This document shows, piece by piece, positions 26,984 to 36,333 of a DNA stretch of 64,000 nucleotides (positions are counted from its first letter, which is position 1; every line of letters starts with the position of its first letter). A program made the translations under genes and the position numbers. This DNA comes from Providencia sp. PROV188. GTDB lineage: Bacteria > Pseudomonadota > Gammaproteobacteria > Enterobacterales > Enterobacteriaceae. The notes under the pieces are model-generated. The model had not been told where the DNA came from and ran no database searches. It worked only from the letters and a program-made list of their open reading frames with translations. The DNA lies in assembly GCF_027595165.1 (NCBI RefSeq), contig NZ_CP097291.1, positions 1,922,001 to 1,986,000 of the forward strand. Reading direction: 5' to 3'.

Positions 26984-28615
26984 TTAATTAGTAGAATTAA
27001 TATATAACCGCTTAATATCCATGTGATCAAGAGGGTCTTCACCTTTAAATCCTCCGATTGTGGGCTTGATCATCCTTGCACTCACACGGTAATAAACGGG
27101 AACTAGCGCAGATTCCTTATCCAGCAGGGTTTCCGCCTGTTGGTAAATCTGTTGACGAGCTTGGTCATCCGGTGCCGTTAAAGCCTCTAATAACAGTTGG
27201 TCATAGGCTTTATTTTTATAGGCCGCCGTATTGTTGCTGTTTTCTGATAGTAATGAATTCAAAAATGCAGAAGGTTCATTGTAATCGGCACACCATGTTG
27301 CTCTTGCAACCTGATAATTTCCCTCATGGCGATTTTGCAGTGTGGTTTTCCACTCTTGGTTTTGCAGTGTTACCTCTGCGCCAATATTTTTCTGCCACAT
27401 GGATGCCGCTACAATCGCCTGCTGTTTATTTTGGTCTGAGGTGTTATATAGCAAGGTAAACTTGAGCGGATTTTTGGCGTTATAACCAGCCTCCGCAAGC
27501 AACTCTTTCGCACGTTGATAACGCTGTTCTGGCGTGAGCTTTGCCCATTCTGGCACTGCAAAATTACCATTATGGATAAACGTTGGCGTAAAACCGTAAG
27601 CCACCGTCTGTCCTTGATTGATAATTTTATTAGTGATGGTTTCTCTGTCTAAACCTAACTTAATGGCTTCTCGTACTCGAGGATCCGTGAATGGGGCTTT
27701 TTGATTATTAATTTCATAATAAAACGTACACAGAAACGGACGAACATACAGTTCGTTCGGCTTTTCCGCTTTCATCTTTTTGAATAGTGTTGGGGGAATA
27801 GCTGAATTACTAATATCGATTTCCCCACTGCGATAGCGATTGTTATCACTGACTTCAGAGGTAATCGCTAAGAATGTCGCTTGATCAATCTGCGTTTTTG
27901 CGTCATTCCAATATAACGGATTACGTTTGATAATAATTCGCTCGTTGACCGTCCACTCATCCAAAACATAGGCGCCATTGCCCACAAAGGAACCCGGTTG
28001 AGTCCATTTATCGCCGTACTTTTCAATGGCTTTACGGTTAACGGGTTTCATTGAAGTGTGGGAAAGCATATCGATAAAATACGGAACGGGATGGCTTAGG
28101 GTGACTTGCAAATGTTTGTCATCAAGGGCTTTAACGCCCAACGATTCTTTAGGTTTTTGACCTTTTAAAATAGCGTCTGCATTTTCGATATAAGCATTTT
28201 GTAAATAACTGGAATAAGGCGAGCCAGTTTTGGGATCCGCTAAACGCTGCCAACTATATACAAAATCCTCTGCAACAACGGGAGTGCCATCACTCCACTT
28301 GGCATCATCGCGTAAGGTAAATGTCCATACGGTGTAATTTTCATTTTGCCAATGGGTTGCCATACCAGGAACCGCCACACCATTAATATCGTCGTAAATC
28401 AGCCCTTCCAATAAATTTAAAATAATATTGCCTTCAGGTACCCCTTCGACTTTATGAGGATCGAGTGAAGTCACTTCTGAACCGTTATTGACCACTATTT
28501 TATTTATGGATGTTGTATTTAATGGGGATTTATCGGGGGTTGATGAAGCTTGAGCAGAAATTGTTAATGAGAAAATGAGACAGGAAAGTAAACTGTGCTT
28601 GGTAGTAAGTTTCAT
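26984..28615 (-). CDS. Second OppA-like periplasmic peptide-binding protein
   Basis: This 543-residue protein is similar to OppA along its whole length. Shared blocks include NNGSEVTSLDPHKVEGVPEG, EDFVYSWQRLADPKT, FVGNGAYVLDEWTVNERI, NRYRSGEIDIS and WCADYNEPSAFLN. A signal peptide ends near residue 23 (ISAQA). It is the first gene of the five-gene opp transport operon plus oppA, with AAGG 8 nt before the ATG. It arose by tandem duplication and probably feeds the same OppBCDF permease with a different peptide set; it might play the role of E. coli MppA (murein tripeptide). It is not degraded. Confidence 0.9.
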   Translation of the reverse strand: MKLTTKHSLLSCLIFSLTISAQASSTPDKSPLNTTSINKIVVNNGSEVTSLDPHKVEGVPEGNIILNLLEGLIYDDINGVAVPGMATHWQNENYTVWTFTLRDDAKWSDGTPVVAEDFVYSWQRLADPKTGSPYSSYLQNAYIENADAILKGQKPKESLGVKALDDKHLQVTLSHPVPYFIDMLSHTSMKPVNRKAIEKYGDKWTQPGSFVGNGAYVLDEWTVNERIIIKRNPLYWNDAKTQIDQATFLAITSEVSDNNRYRSGEIDISNSAIPPTLFKKMKAEKPNELYVRPFLCTFYYEINNQKAPFTDPRVREAIKLGLDRETITNKIINQGQTVAYGFTPTFIHNGNFAVPEWAKLTPEQRYQRAKELLAEAGYNAKNPLKFTLLYNTSDQNKQQAIVAASMWQKNIGAEVTLQNQEWKTTLQNRHEGNYQVARATWCADYNEPSAFLNSLLSENSNNTAAYKNKAYDQLLLEALTAPDDQARQQIYQQAETLLDKESALVPVYYRVSARMIKPTIGGFKGEDPLDHMDIKRLYINSTN

Positions 28616-29190
28616 CGTTGCGCCTTCTCCATTTCATAGTTGCGGTTTTACAGTTAACGTTTCAACGTATGTTGAACGACGTTTAGTTCGCCTACACATT
28701 GTTGATTTACTACTACTCTAGTCACTGTTTCTTAAGCTGTTTTCTAATTTAACCACCAAAAGCTTTCCTTAACGGTGCAATTTTGCTCAGAAAGCTTATA
28801 AAAAAAAAGTTATAAAAAATTACATTTATTTAACATTTAAAGTTGGAGAGCCTATTAAAAAGGGGTAATACACTTCCTTAACCTTTAAATACTCAAATAA
28901 AAACAATTAGATAATAAAAAACCTTAAGTTACTCTTAAAATTTTCATCAACATTAATCCAAACATATCATTAACAATCTCTAATGAGAATAGTGAATAAA
29001 TTTACGCAGCTCACATTTCCTTACTTTTTATGCCTGATTTTGCAAAAAGTGCGACACATAATCACATTTCAAATTTATCGCGTAGAGGAATTATTTTGAT
29101 TGTAAAGGACGGTTTGATTACACATAACAAGCCAAAATATTTGAGTGAATATTTTGAATTCGAAAGGAATAATGGAATGAAGGGAAAGGC
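28616..29190. other. AT-rich spacer upstream of the opp operon
   Basis: This region must hold the opp promoter, read on the minus strand. It includes the inverted repeat TTCAAC-GTAT-GTTGAA at 28661-28676, about 50 bp before the first opp gene. The remainder is long A/T tracts without a convincing gene. A plus-strand frame at 29030-29350 overlaps ychE and was rejected. Confidence 0.5.
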
Positions 29191-29200
29191 AGATGAGAAT

Positions 29201-29220
29201 AGCCGTCTCGTAAGACGGCT
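29201..29220 (-). terminator. Hairpin after ychE
   Basis: AGCCGTCT pairs perfectly with AGACGGCT over a four-base loop, 12 nt after the ychE stop. The T content after it is low, so termination may be partial. Confidence 0.6.
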
Positions 29221-29232
29221 AAATAACACTCA

Positions 29233-29877
29233 CTATAAAAGTCCTGGAAATATGGCTTTAACACCCGTTACAGCGATTTCGATACCTAATGACATGAGTA
29301 GTAGCCCCATGATACGAGTGACAACGTTGATGCCCGTTTGCCCTAAGTAACGAACCAGTAAAGACGCAGAGCGGAACAACAGCCAACAGCAAAAAGCGAA
29401 CAAAATACTGGTTAACGCTAAACCAATAAAGTTCTGCCAGCCAGTCCATCGCGATGACCAGACAATGCACGAACTGATTGCACCGGGACCCGCCATTAAC
29501 GGAAGCGCTAACGGTACCACTCCAATACTATCGCGCACTGCGGTTTCTGTTTTTTCTTGTTTGTTCTGTTTGTCCTCACCAATTTTACCGCTGATCATCG
29601 ATAGCGCGATGGTGACAATCAGAATTCCCCCCGCGATGCGGAATGAGTCAATTGAAATACCAAACAGCTGTAATATCGAGTCCCCCACCAGCAACGATGT
29701 ACAAAGAATAATTGCGACTGATGAGTTGGCTATCGTATTAGTTCTATTGCGGCTCGCAACGGTTTGATAGTTTGTCATACTAATAAACACAGGCAGGATA
29801 CCAACCGGGTTTACCAACGCAAATAGACCAATAAAAAATTTAATATAGCCTGATAAATCAAGTAATGTTGCGCTCAC
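29233..29877 (-). CDS. ychE: YchE, MarC-family inner-membrane protein
   Basis: This 214-residue MarC-family protein has about six membrane helices and unknown transport activity. Characteristic blocks are FFIGLFALVNPVGILPVFISMT (residues 14-35), ISIDSFRIAGGILI, GVVPLALPLMAGPGAIS and INVVTRIMGLLLMSLGIE. The family was once thought to confer antibiotic resistance, but this was not confirmed. It lies between adhE and opp, as in E. coli, and is divergent from adhE. Confidence 0.95.
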   Translation of the reverse strand: MSATLLDLSGYIKFFIGLFALVNPVGILPVFISMTNYQTVASRNRTNTIANSSVAIILCTSLLVGDSILQLFGISIDSFRIAGGILIVTIALSMISGKIGEDKQNKQEKTETAVRDSIGVVPLALPLMAGPGAISSCIVWSSRWTGWQNFIGLALTSILFAFCCWLLFRSASLLVRYLGQTGINVVTRIMGLLLMSLGIEIAVTGVKAIFPGLL

Positions 29878-30387
29878 CCATTAATACCCTCATAAAATTC
29901 TTAAACAAGAAACGCTTACCTGAACTAATTTTATCACTGAAATCGCTAAAATCCTTAGTTAAAGAACAATTTTGTGCATCTTAGTAGAATTATTTATTGC
30001 AACTTATCTTAATGACCAAAAAAGAATGATTTATTCACCTCTTTTTAGCGATAAATTAATCATTTTTTTGCAAATCAATGAATCCCATAAAAACAGCATG
30101 CTGAATGGAGTCAGCTTGCATACTTTGTGATTTAGATCACTTTATTAAATTCCCTTTTTGTTAATCTAGTCTCAACTGATAAACGCGGTAATCAATCAGT
30201 TAATTTTTACTTTTTGAGCTATTTATCTGAGATTTATAAGCCAATTAGCATGGGCGAAAAGCATTATTATTAAGTTTATCTATACTGTTGTTTTGGGTGG
30301 TCGTTTTAGATGTTCTAGTCACAACAGCTTTTTTTAGATGCTTTGCTCATTGGCTTAAAAATTTTAACTTTATCAGGAGTAATCTAT
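29878..30387. other. Long divergent spacer ychE-adhE
   Basis: Half a kilobase of AT-rich DNA precedes adhE. It holds an imperfect inverted repeat near 30095-30120 (GCAtGCTGA / TCAGCtTGC) and a CRP/FNR-like box at 30126-30141. The distance from the box to the adhE start suggests a long untranslated leader, as in E. coli, where adhE mRNA is controlled at several levels. Confidence 0.55.
30126..30141. promoter_or_regulatory. CRP/FNR-like box upstream of adhE
   Basis: TGTGA-TTTAGA-TCACT matches the CRP consensus at nine of ten bases. The inner TGAT-TTAG-ATCA also fits the FNR core. It lies about 250 bp upstream of the adhE start. Which protein binds cannot be decided from sequence; an anaerobically induced fermentation gene could use either. 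Confidence 0.65.
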
Positions 30388-33048
30388 ATGTCCGTAACAA
30401 ACGTTACTGAACTCAATGAACTTGTTGCTCGTGTCAAAAAAGCTCAACGTGAATTCGCCAGCTTCTCTCAAGAGAAAGTGGATCGTATTTTCCGCGCCGC
30501 TGCTCTTGCTGCTGCTGATGCACGAATTCCATTAGCAAAACTCGCAGTTGAAGAGTCAGGCATGGGGATTGTTGAAGATAAAGTGATTAAAAACCACTTC
30601 GCTTCTGAGTATATCTACAACGCATATAAAGACGAGAAAACCTGTGGTGTTCTATCTGAAGACCCAACTTTTGGTACCATCACCATTGCTGAGCCGATTG
30701 GTATTATCTGCGGTATCGTTCCAACCACTAACCCAACCTCTACCGCAATTTTTAAATCATTAATTAGTTTAAAAACCCGTAACGCTATTATTTTCTCTCC
30801 ACACCCACGCGCTAAAATTGCGACTAACCGTGCTGCTGAGATTGTATTGAACGCGGCCATTGAAGCTGGCGCACCAAAAGATATTATTGGCTGGATTGAC
30901 TCCCCTTCTGTTGAGCTATCCAATGCGCTGATGCACCACCCTGACATTAACCTGATCTTAGCTACAGGTGGTCCAGGCATGGTGAAAGCGGCTTACAGTT
31001 CCGGTAAACCTGCGATTGGAGTGGGTGCGGGTAACACGCCAGTTGTTATCGATGAAACCGCAGACATCAAACGTGCCGTTGCCTCTATCTTAATGTCAAA
31101 AACATTTGATAACGGCGTAATTTGCGCATCTGAACAATCTGTAGTGGTGGTTGATGCTGTTTATGATCAAGTTCGTGAGCGTTTCGCTACCCATGGCGGC
31201 TACCTGTTACAAGGTAAAGAGCTCAAAGCGGTACAAAATATCATTTTAAAAGATGGCAACTTAAACGCGGCTATCGTGGGTCAACCTGCATTTAAAATTG
31301 CAGAAATGGCGGGCGTTATCGTTCCTGAAACCACTAAGATCTTAATTGGTGAAGTCAAACTTGTGGATGAGTCAGAGCCATTCGCTCATGAAAAATTGTC
31401 CCCACTCTTAGCAATGTATCGCGCTAAAAACTTTGAAGATGCAGTAGAGAAAGCTGAACAGTTAGTGGAAATGGGCGGTATCGGTCACACCTCTTGTCTC
31501 TATACTGACCAAGATAACCAACATGACCGTGTCAGCTATTTTGGCGAAAAAATGAAAACGGCGCGTATTTTGATTAATACTCCTGCGTCTCAAGGCGGTA
31601 TCGGTGACCTGTATAACTTTAAACTGGCGCCGTCTTTAACCTTGGGTTGTGGTTCTTGGGGGGGTAACTCCATCTCTGAAAACGTGGGACCAAAACATTT
31701 AATCAATAAGAAAACCGTGGCAAAAAGAGCTGAAAATATGTTGTGGCATAAACTTCCTAGTTCAATCTATTTCCGCCGTGGATGTCTTCCAATCGCTTTA
31801 GAAGAGATAGCCACTGATGGTGCGAAACGCGTCTTTATCGTGACCGATAGCTACTTATTTAATAATGGCTATGTTGATGAAATTGTCGATGTTCTGAAAA
31901 AGCACCATATTGAAACCGATGTTTTCTTTGAAGTCGAAGCTGACCCAACATTATCCGTTGTGCGTAAAGGTGCTGCTCAAATGCAAGCCTTCCAACCGGA
32001 TGTGATCATCGCTTTAGGTGGTGGTTCCCCAATGGATGCTGCGAAAATCATGTGGGTGATGTACGAACATCCAGAAACACACTTTGAAGAATTAGCATTA
32101 CGTTTTATGGATATCCGTAAACGTATTCACAAGTTCCCAAAAATGGGTGTGAAAGCAAAACTGGTCGCTATCACCACCACTTCAGGTACAGGTTCAGAAG
32201 TGACGCCATTTGCTGTTGTGACGGATGATAAAACAGGTCAAAAATACCCATTAGCGGACTACGCATTAACACCAAATATGGCGATTGTTGATGCTAACCT
32301 CGTGATGAACATGCCTAAATCCTTAACCGCGTTTGGTGGTTTGGATGCAGTGACTCACGCATTAGAATCTTATGTTTCTGTTCTGGCAAATGAGTTCTCT
32401 GATGGTCAAGCACTCAAAGCACTGACCCTGTTAAAAGATTATCTGCCAGCAAGCTACCATGAAGGAGCAAAAAATCCAGTAGCAAGAGAGCGCGTTCATA
32501 ATGCGGCAACATTAGCCGGTATTGCTTTTGCTAACGCCTTCTTAGGGGTTTGTCACTCAATGGCGCATAAACTGGGATCGGAATTCCATATTCCACACGG
32601 TTTAGCAAACGCCCTATTGATTTGTAACGTAATTCGTTTCAACGCAAATGATAATCCAACTAAGCAAACAGCATTCAGCCAATATGACCGCCCTCAAGCA
32701 CGCCGCCAATACGCTGAGATTGCAGACCACTTAGGATTAACCAAAGCAGGCGACCGTACTGGTGCGAAGATTGAACGCTTACTGGCTTGGTTAGAAGAGA
32801 TGAAAGCGGATTTAGGCATTCCTAAGTCTATCCGTGAAGCCGGCGTTGCCGAAGCGGACTTCTTAGCTCACTTAGATAAACTGTCTGAAGATGCATTTGA
32901 TGACCAATGTACTGGCGCTAACCCACGTTATCCGCTGATATCTGAAATTAAACAACTGTTACTGGATTCTTACTACGGTCGTGAATTTACTGAAAAAAGT
33001 GCAGAGCCAGCAGCACCAAAAGCTGAAAAGAAAAGCAGTAAAAAATAG
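30388..33048 (+). CDS. adhE: Bifunctional acetaldehyde-CoA/alcohol dehydrogenase AdhE
   Basis: AdhE reduces acetyl-CoA to acetaldehyde and then ethanol, regenerating NAD+ during fermentation; it forms long spirosome filaments. The 886-residue protein starts at ATG 30388 with AGGAG 8 nt upstream; the frame is open 15 codons further up. The N-terminal aldehyde dehydrogenase domain (to about 440) holds the catalytic Cys in GVICASEQS. The C-terminal iron alcohol dehydrogenase domain (from about 450) holds GGGSPMDAAK and the metal-site His residues in CHSMAHKLG and HIPHGLANA. The C-terminal tail is Ala/Lys-rich. It stands alone between divergent ychE and a terminator. Confidence 0.98.
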   Translation: MSVTNVTELNELVARVKKAQREFASFSQEKVDRIFRAAALAAADARIPLAKLAVEESGMGIVEDKVIKNHFASEYIYNAYKDEKTCGVLSEDPTFGTITIAEPIGIICGIVPTTNPTSTAIFKSLISLKTRNAIIFSPHPRAKIATNRAAEIVLNAAIEAGAPKDIIGWIDSPSVELSNALMHHPDINLILATGGPGMVKAAYSSGKPAIGVGAGNTPVVIDETADIKRAVASILMSKTFDNGVICASEQSVVVVDAVYDQVRERFATHGGYLLQGKELKAVQNIILKDGNLNAAIVGQPAFKIAEMAGVIVPETTKILIGEVKLVDESEPFAHEKLSPLLAMYRAKNFEDAVEKAEQLVEMGGIGHTSCLYTDQDNQHDRVSYFGEKMKTARILINTPASQGGIGDLYNFKLAPSLTLGCGSWGGNSISENVGPKHLINKKTVAKRAENMLWHKLPSSIYFRRGCLPIALEEIATDGAKRVFIVTDSYLFNNGYVDEIVDVLKKHHIETDVFFEVEADPTLSVVRKGAAQMQAFQPDVIIALGGGSPMDAAKIMWVMYEHPETHFEELALRFMDIRKRIHKFPKMGVKAKLVAITTTSGTGSEVTPFAVVTDDKTGQKYPLADYALTPNMAIVDANLVMNMPKSLTAFGGLDAVTHALESYVSVLANEFSDGQALKALTLLKDYLPASYHEGAKNPVARERVHNAATLAGIAFANAFLGVCHSMAHKLGSEFHIPHGLANALLICNVIRFNANDNPTKQTAFSQYDRPQARRQYAEIADHLGLTKAGDRTGAKIERLLAWLEEMKADLGIPKSIREAGVAEADFLAHLDKLSEDAFDDQCTGANPRYPLISEIKQLLLDSYYGREFTEKSAEPAAPKAEKKSSKK

Positions 33049-33083
33049 TTAACTCGTTGATGGCTTAGCCATTAATACATAAA

Positions 33084-33132
33084 AAAGGCTTCAAAAGATT
33101 TAGGATTTTCCTAACGCTTTTGGAGCCTTTCT
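33084..33132 (+). terminator. Terminator of adhE
   Basis: AAAGGCTTCAAAAG pairs with CTTTTGGAGCCTTT, and an inner TTAGGA pairs with TCCTAA, giving a long two-part hairpin 36 nt after adhE. The T-tract is short. Confidence 0.75.
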
Positions 33133-33254
33133 CGTTATTTCGTCATAATACTTTATACTTATCTTAGGTGTCCATCTGGAAAAATATGCGATCCGCAAAT
33201 TGATGCTTTCCAATCGACAATGATTTTTCCTTTATTGTGGATTAATAAGCTGAT

Positions 33255-33956
33255 ATGAAAAAACTGGCTGGCGTTACCTACATACTTTTATTCATAGTAA
33301 GCTTTTTCGCTTACAGTGCTGGCTTGCGTTTGGAACAAACTCGATTAATCCTAAATAGCACTAAATCCAATGCAACATTTACCATTGTGAATGATGATTT
33401 GAACCCCTATCTAATTCAGACCTCTGTAACTGAACAACTTGAAGGTGCCAAATCCCTTTATTTTGCTGTGACACCACCACTGTTCAGATTAGATGCAAAT
33501 AGTAAGTTTAGTGCTCATGTATTATTAAAAAATGAAAGGGAATTACCCGTAGATAGAGAATCTCTGTTCTTTTTAAATACACGGGCTATTCCCGCCCCAA
33601 AGCATCCTAATGAACAGAAAAATGATGCCAAACGCTCGTTTGTGACGAATATCGTGATTAAAGTCTTTTACCGCCCTCATCAACTGGCAGTGCCTAATAA
33701 TGCGGTATTTCAGCAAGTGACTCTAAAAAAACAGGGAAAACAATGGATGTTTAATAACCCTACCCCCTATTATCTCACGGTGGTAAACCTCAAATATAAC
33801 CAGCAAAACTGTAGGAAAAGCCTGATCCTCACGCCATTTAGTGATACTGAAATCACTGGTCTACAAGGTCATATTTCCCAAGCTAGTTGGCAGATGATTA
33901 ATGATTTTGGTGGTCTCTCTGACATTATTATTTATCCGCCAGTTAAGAGTAAATAA
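33255..33956 (+). CDS. Orphan PapD-like periplasmic fimbrial chaperone
   Basis: This 233-residue exported protein has a signal peptide of about 22 residues (ending in AYSA) and a PapD-like two-domain architecture. The N-terminal domain begins GLRLEQTRLILNS, with the Arg of the subunit-anchoring site. It contains a PPLFRLDANSK block and the alternating hydrophobic G1-type strand SLFFLNTRAIPA. The C-terminal domain shows the family's NPTPYYLTVVNL. Such chaperones deliver pilins to an outer-membrane usher, yet no pilin or usher gene is present. Only a short secreted ORF follows, 22 bp downstream. It is probably a remnant or a chaperone acting for subunits encoded elsewhere. It has moderate AT richness and separates adhE from tdk. 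Confidence 0.82.
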   Translation: MKKLAGVTYILLFIVSFFAYSAGLRLEQTRLILNSTKSNATFTIVNDDLNPYLIQTSVTEQLEGAKSLYFAVTPPLFRLDANSKFSAHVLLKNERELPVDRESLFFLNTRAIPAPKHPNEQKNDAKRSFVTNIVIKVFYRPHQLAVPNNAVFQQVTLKKQGKQWMFNNPTPYYLTVVNLKYNQQNCRKSLILTPFSDTEITGLQGHISQASWQMINDFGGLSDIIIYPPVKSK

Positions 33957-33978
33957 GTCAATAATCCCCATTTGACTG

Positions 33979-34128
33979 GTGCGCTTTTCTCTATTTTTGT
34001 TTTTATTGACGATGTTGGGGTTTCCTGCAATCACACTCGCCATTGATGATAGTTTGAAGTTTTCATTACAACGACCGTTTTTAAATGCTGAAATGCTAAA
34101 TTTCATTGCGCCCTACAGTTTCGAGTAA
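33979..34128 (+). CDS. Short secreted ORF after the chaperone, possible usher remnant
   Basis: A 49-codon frame from GTG (33979) has a hydrophobic segment FSLFLFLLTMLGFPAITLA, like a signal peptide, followed by about 27 polar residues and a stop. There is no good ribosome site. In fimbrial operons the usher gene follows the chaperone, so this may be the surviving 5' end of a lost usher; sequence similarity to ushers is not clear to me. It may also be noise. Confidence 0.3.
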   Translation: MRFSLFLFLLTMLGFPAITLAIDDSLKFSLQRPFLNAEMLNFIAPYSFE

Positions 34129-34184
34129 ATTTGCATTTTTTGATTATATGATATGTGCCAAAGTGTGAAATTAAACTGCCATAA

Positions 34185-34216
34185 AAAGAAAGCCCCATGT
34201 TAAAAACATGAGGCTT
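34185..34216 (-). terminator. Terminator downstream of tdk
   Basis: AAGCC-C-CATGTT pairs with AACATG-A-GGCTT, with one mismatch. The minus strand continues with a T-rich tail (CTTTCTTTTTAT). It is 180 nt past the tdk stop; the intervening bases hold nothing I recognise. Confidence 0.6.
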
Positions 34217-34397
34217 ATCAAATCTCACTCAATCCGGTTTTATTCTATGAACGCTGAAACTTTATCTGCTATGCATCCCTTTTAAGAACTAGCGAGCTGA
34301 GTATTTTATTAATTCATTTACTTTATTTGACAAAAATATCTTAATAATCTGATATTCCTATTTGTAAACTATATAACTCATTAATCTTAATTAATGA

Positions 34398-35027
34398 TTA
34401 TTTGAAGTTAAACGGTATTTTTTCAATTGCACCGCTATTCATTAATTGAGCTTGCTTGATAGCGTCTGAGTAATGCTTTCGACAAACTGAAATATACTTT
34501 TCATTCCCGCCGATATCCACTTGATCCCCCTCATATACTGGGATCCCATCACCACCAATCCGCAAAACTTTATTTGCCTTACGTCCACAGTAGCAGACGG
34601 TTTTTAACTCAACGAGTTTATCTGCCCATGCTAATAAATATTGGCTTCCTGCAAACAACTCTCCGGAAAAATCCGTTCGTAAACCATAACAGAGTACCGG
34701 AATGTCTAAATTATCGACGACATCACATAATTGCTCTACTTGCTGTTTTGTCAGAAATTGGCATTCATCAATAAGTACGCAATGTACTTTTTGAGCATTA
34801 TTCTCGTTTTTGATAATTTTTGCCATATTCGTTATAGGCGAAAATAATAACGCATCCGCAGATAAACCGATCCGCGAAGATACCTTACCTTGACTGAAGC
34901 GGTTATCGATCTCAGCGGTAAAAATCAGCGTACGCATTCCACGTTCGTGATAGTTATAGGAAGATTGTAATAATGAAGTCGATTTACCCGCATTCATCGC
35001 AGAATAATAGAAATATAGCTGTGCCAT
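34398..35027 (-). CDS. tdk: Thymidine kinase
   Basis: Tdk phosphorylates thymidine and deoxyuridine in the pyrimidine salvage pathway. The 209-residue type II kinase has the P-loop SAMNAGKST (residues 9-17), the Walker B-like VLIDECQFL with the catalytic Glu, and the lasso region with zinc Cys residues (CYCGRKA and the later CRKH). It lies between adhE and hns, divergent from hns, as in E. coli. Confidence 0.97.
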   Translation of the reverse strand: MAQLYFYYSAMNAGKSTSLLQSSYNYHERGMRTLIFTAEIDNRFSQGKVSSRIGLSADALLFSPITNMAKIIKNENNAQKVHCVLIDECQFLTKQQVEQLCDVVDNLDIPVLCYGLRTDFSGELFAGSQYLLAWADKLVELKTVCYCGRKANKVLRIGGDGIPVYEGDQVDIGGNEKYISVCRKHYSDAIKQAQLMNSGAIEKIPFNFK

Positions 35028-35552
35028 TGGGCGGTTCCCTAAAAAATAATATTCGCGAATACTTTAGCATAAAGGTTTTTTAAGATTAACTTAAACCTAT
35101 GTAGATAAGTAAGTGTATGAATTTCCATCCATCACTATGTTAAATTAGTTCCTTTAGATCACACATCATCTGTGTTGTAGACAATTAATCTCAAACTGAT
35201 ATTAACTTTATCTGGTATAGATATTGGCACATATTGCTAAGTTTATTCTGTCAAAAAAAGAAAATTTCCGTTAAAGACATCCATTGATACATCGACAAAC
35301 AAAAGGTAATGGTTATCACTAGGCTATTAATATAAATTTTAGTGACATTTTCTAATTACCTTTTTTCATTAGTACCGTTATTGATAATAGAGCAATTTAT
35401 AGCAACGAAAATTTTTATAATTCTTTTGTAAAAAAATTGCATTCGTTAAAGATAACTTTTAAACTACCGAAGTAATTTAGCTATTGCAGAATTTAAAATA
35501 GCACTCTATTATTACTGTACACATGCCAACATATAAAATTGAGACCAGGAAA
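35028..35552. other. Long AT-rich spacer upstream of hns
   Basis: This 525-bp tdk-hns spacer is very AT-rich with curved-looking A-tracts, and probably binds H-NS itself, since hns is autoregulated. It includes ACACA-TCATC-TGTGT at about 35162-35176 and a terminator-like hairpin at 35301-35366. A frame extending hns upstream to 35523 was rejected as the start. Confidence 0.55.
35301..35366 (+). terminator. Terminator-like hairpin with T-run upstream of hns
   Basis: AAAAGGTAAT (35301-35310) pairs with ATTACCTTTT (35355-35364), an inner ATCACTA pairs with TAGTGA, and the T-run follows directly. No coding gene on the plus strand ends before it. It may end a small RNA or attenuate a long hns leader. 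Confidence 0.5.
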
Positions 35553-35963
35553 ATGAGCGAATCATTAAAAGCATTAAATAACATCCGTACGCTTCGTGCT
35601 CAAGCACGAGAAGTCACTTTAGAATCTTTAGAAGAAATGCTGGAAAAATTAACTGTCGTTGTTGACGAACGTCGTGAAGAAGAAAGCCAAGCTCGCGCTG
35701 AAGTTGAAGAACGTAATCGCAAACTGGAAAAAGTTCGCGAAATGATTTTAGAACAAGGCGTAGATTTAAATGACCTTCTGCAAACTATGGATTCTGGTAA
35801 AAGCACCAGCACTCGCGCTAAACGTGCTGCTCGCCCAGCAAAATATAAATATGTTGATGAGAACGGCGAAACTAAAACTTGGACAGGCCAAGGTCGTACT
35901 CCAGCAGTAATTAAAGTTGCAATCGAAGAACAAGGCAAATCTTTAGACGATTTCTTAATCTAA
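35553..35963 (+). CDS. hns: Nucleoid-associated silencer H-NS
   Basis: H-NS binds and bridges AT-rich DNA and silences horizontally acquired and stress genes. The 136-residue protein begins [17 protein letters not shown]. Residues about 1-65 form the coiled-coil dimer and oligomer region, and a flexible linker with [16 protein letters not shown] follows. The C-terminal domain has the DNA minor-groove motif TWTGQGRTP (near residue 110). An AGG lies close to the ATG. The upstream spacer is long, and a strong terminator follows. It is a full-length hns, not the StpA-like or truncated kind. Confidence 0.97.
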   Translation: MSESLKALNNIRTLRAQAREVTLESLEEMLEKLTVVVDERREEESQARAEVEERNRKLEKVREMILEQGVDLNDLLQTMDSGKSTSTRAKRAARPAKYKYVDENGETKTWTGQGRTPAVIKVAIEEQGKSLDDFLI

Positions 35964-35986
35964 TATTGATAACCTTCCAAATTCTA

Positions 35987-36013
35987 AACACCCTTTTTAT
36001 AAGGGTGTTTTTA
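35987..36013 (+). terminator. Terminator of hns
   Basis: AACACCCTT pairs with AAGGGTGTT over a five-base loop, followed by TTT-A-TTT, 24 nt after the stop. Confidence 0.9.
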
Positions 36014-36278
36014 TTTATAGTAGCCTTGTTATTATCCATTTATCATCTCCTCTGTTTCAATCCCCCTCATCTATTTCTAATCAAAAAGAGTGATACAAAA
36101 TATACGTTAAAGTAAAGTTACGTAATCTAATCAAGTGATATTCTTTAATCTCCTCCTAGCCCACTACACTAATTAATTTACACGCCACACGGGTTATATC
36201 GATTTATATTATATAACTGACATTTAATGACACTTAAAATCTGAGTACTCCTTTTTACATATTTCTATAAAATGCCCA
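36014..36278. other. hns-galU intergenic spacer
   Basis: These 265 bases lie between two convergent terminators and are AT-rich. I see no gene, RNA or repeat in them. Confidence 0.5.
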
Positions 36279-36309
36279 TAAAAAAAGCTAACCATAAAGG
36301 CTAGCTTTT
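36279..36309 (-). terminator. Terminator of galU
   Basis: On the minus strand AAAAGCTAGCC pairs with GGTTAGCTTTT (one mismatch) and runs into seven T, 25 nt past the galU stop. Confidence 0.85.
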
Positions 36310-36333
36310 ATCTGTACAACAAAGATTCGTATT

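Noticed and set aside
29030..29350. 106-codon plus-strand frame downstream of ychE
   Set aside because: Its second half is the antisense of the conserved ychE C-terminus; no ribosome site.
30343..33048. Longer adhE from 30343
   Set aside because: The first 15 codons are not conserved and the AGGAG site matches the ATG at 30388.
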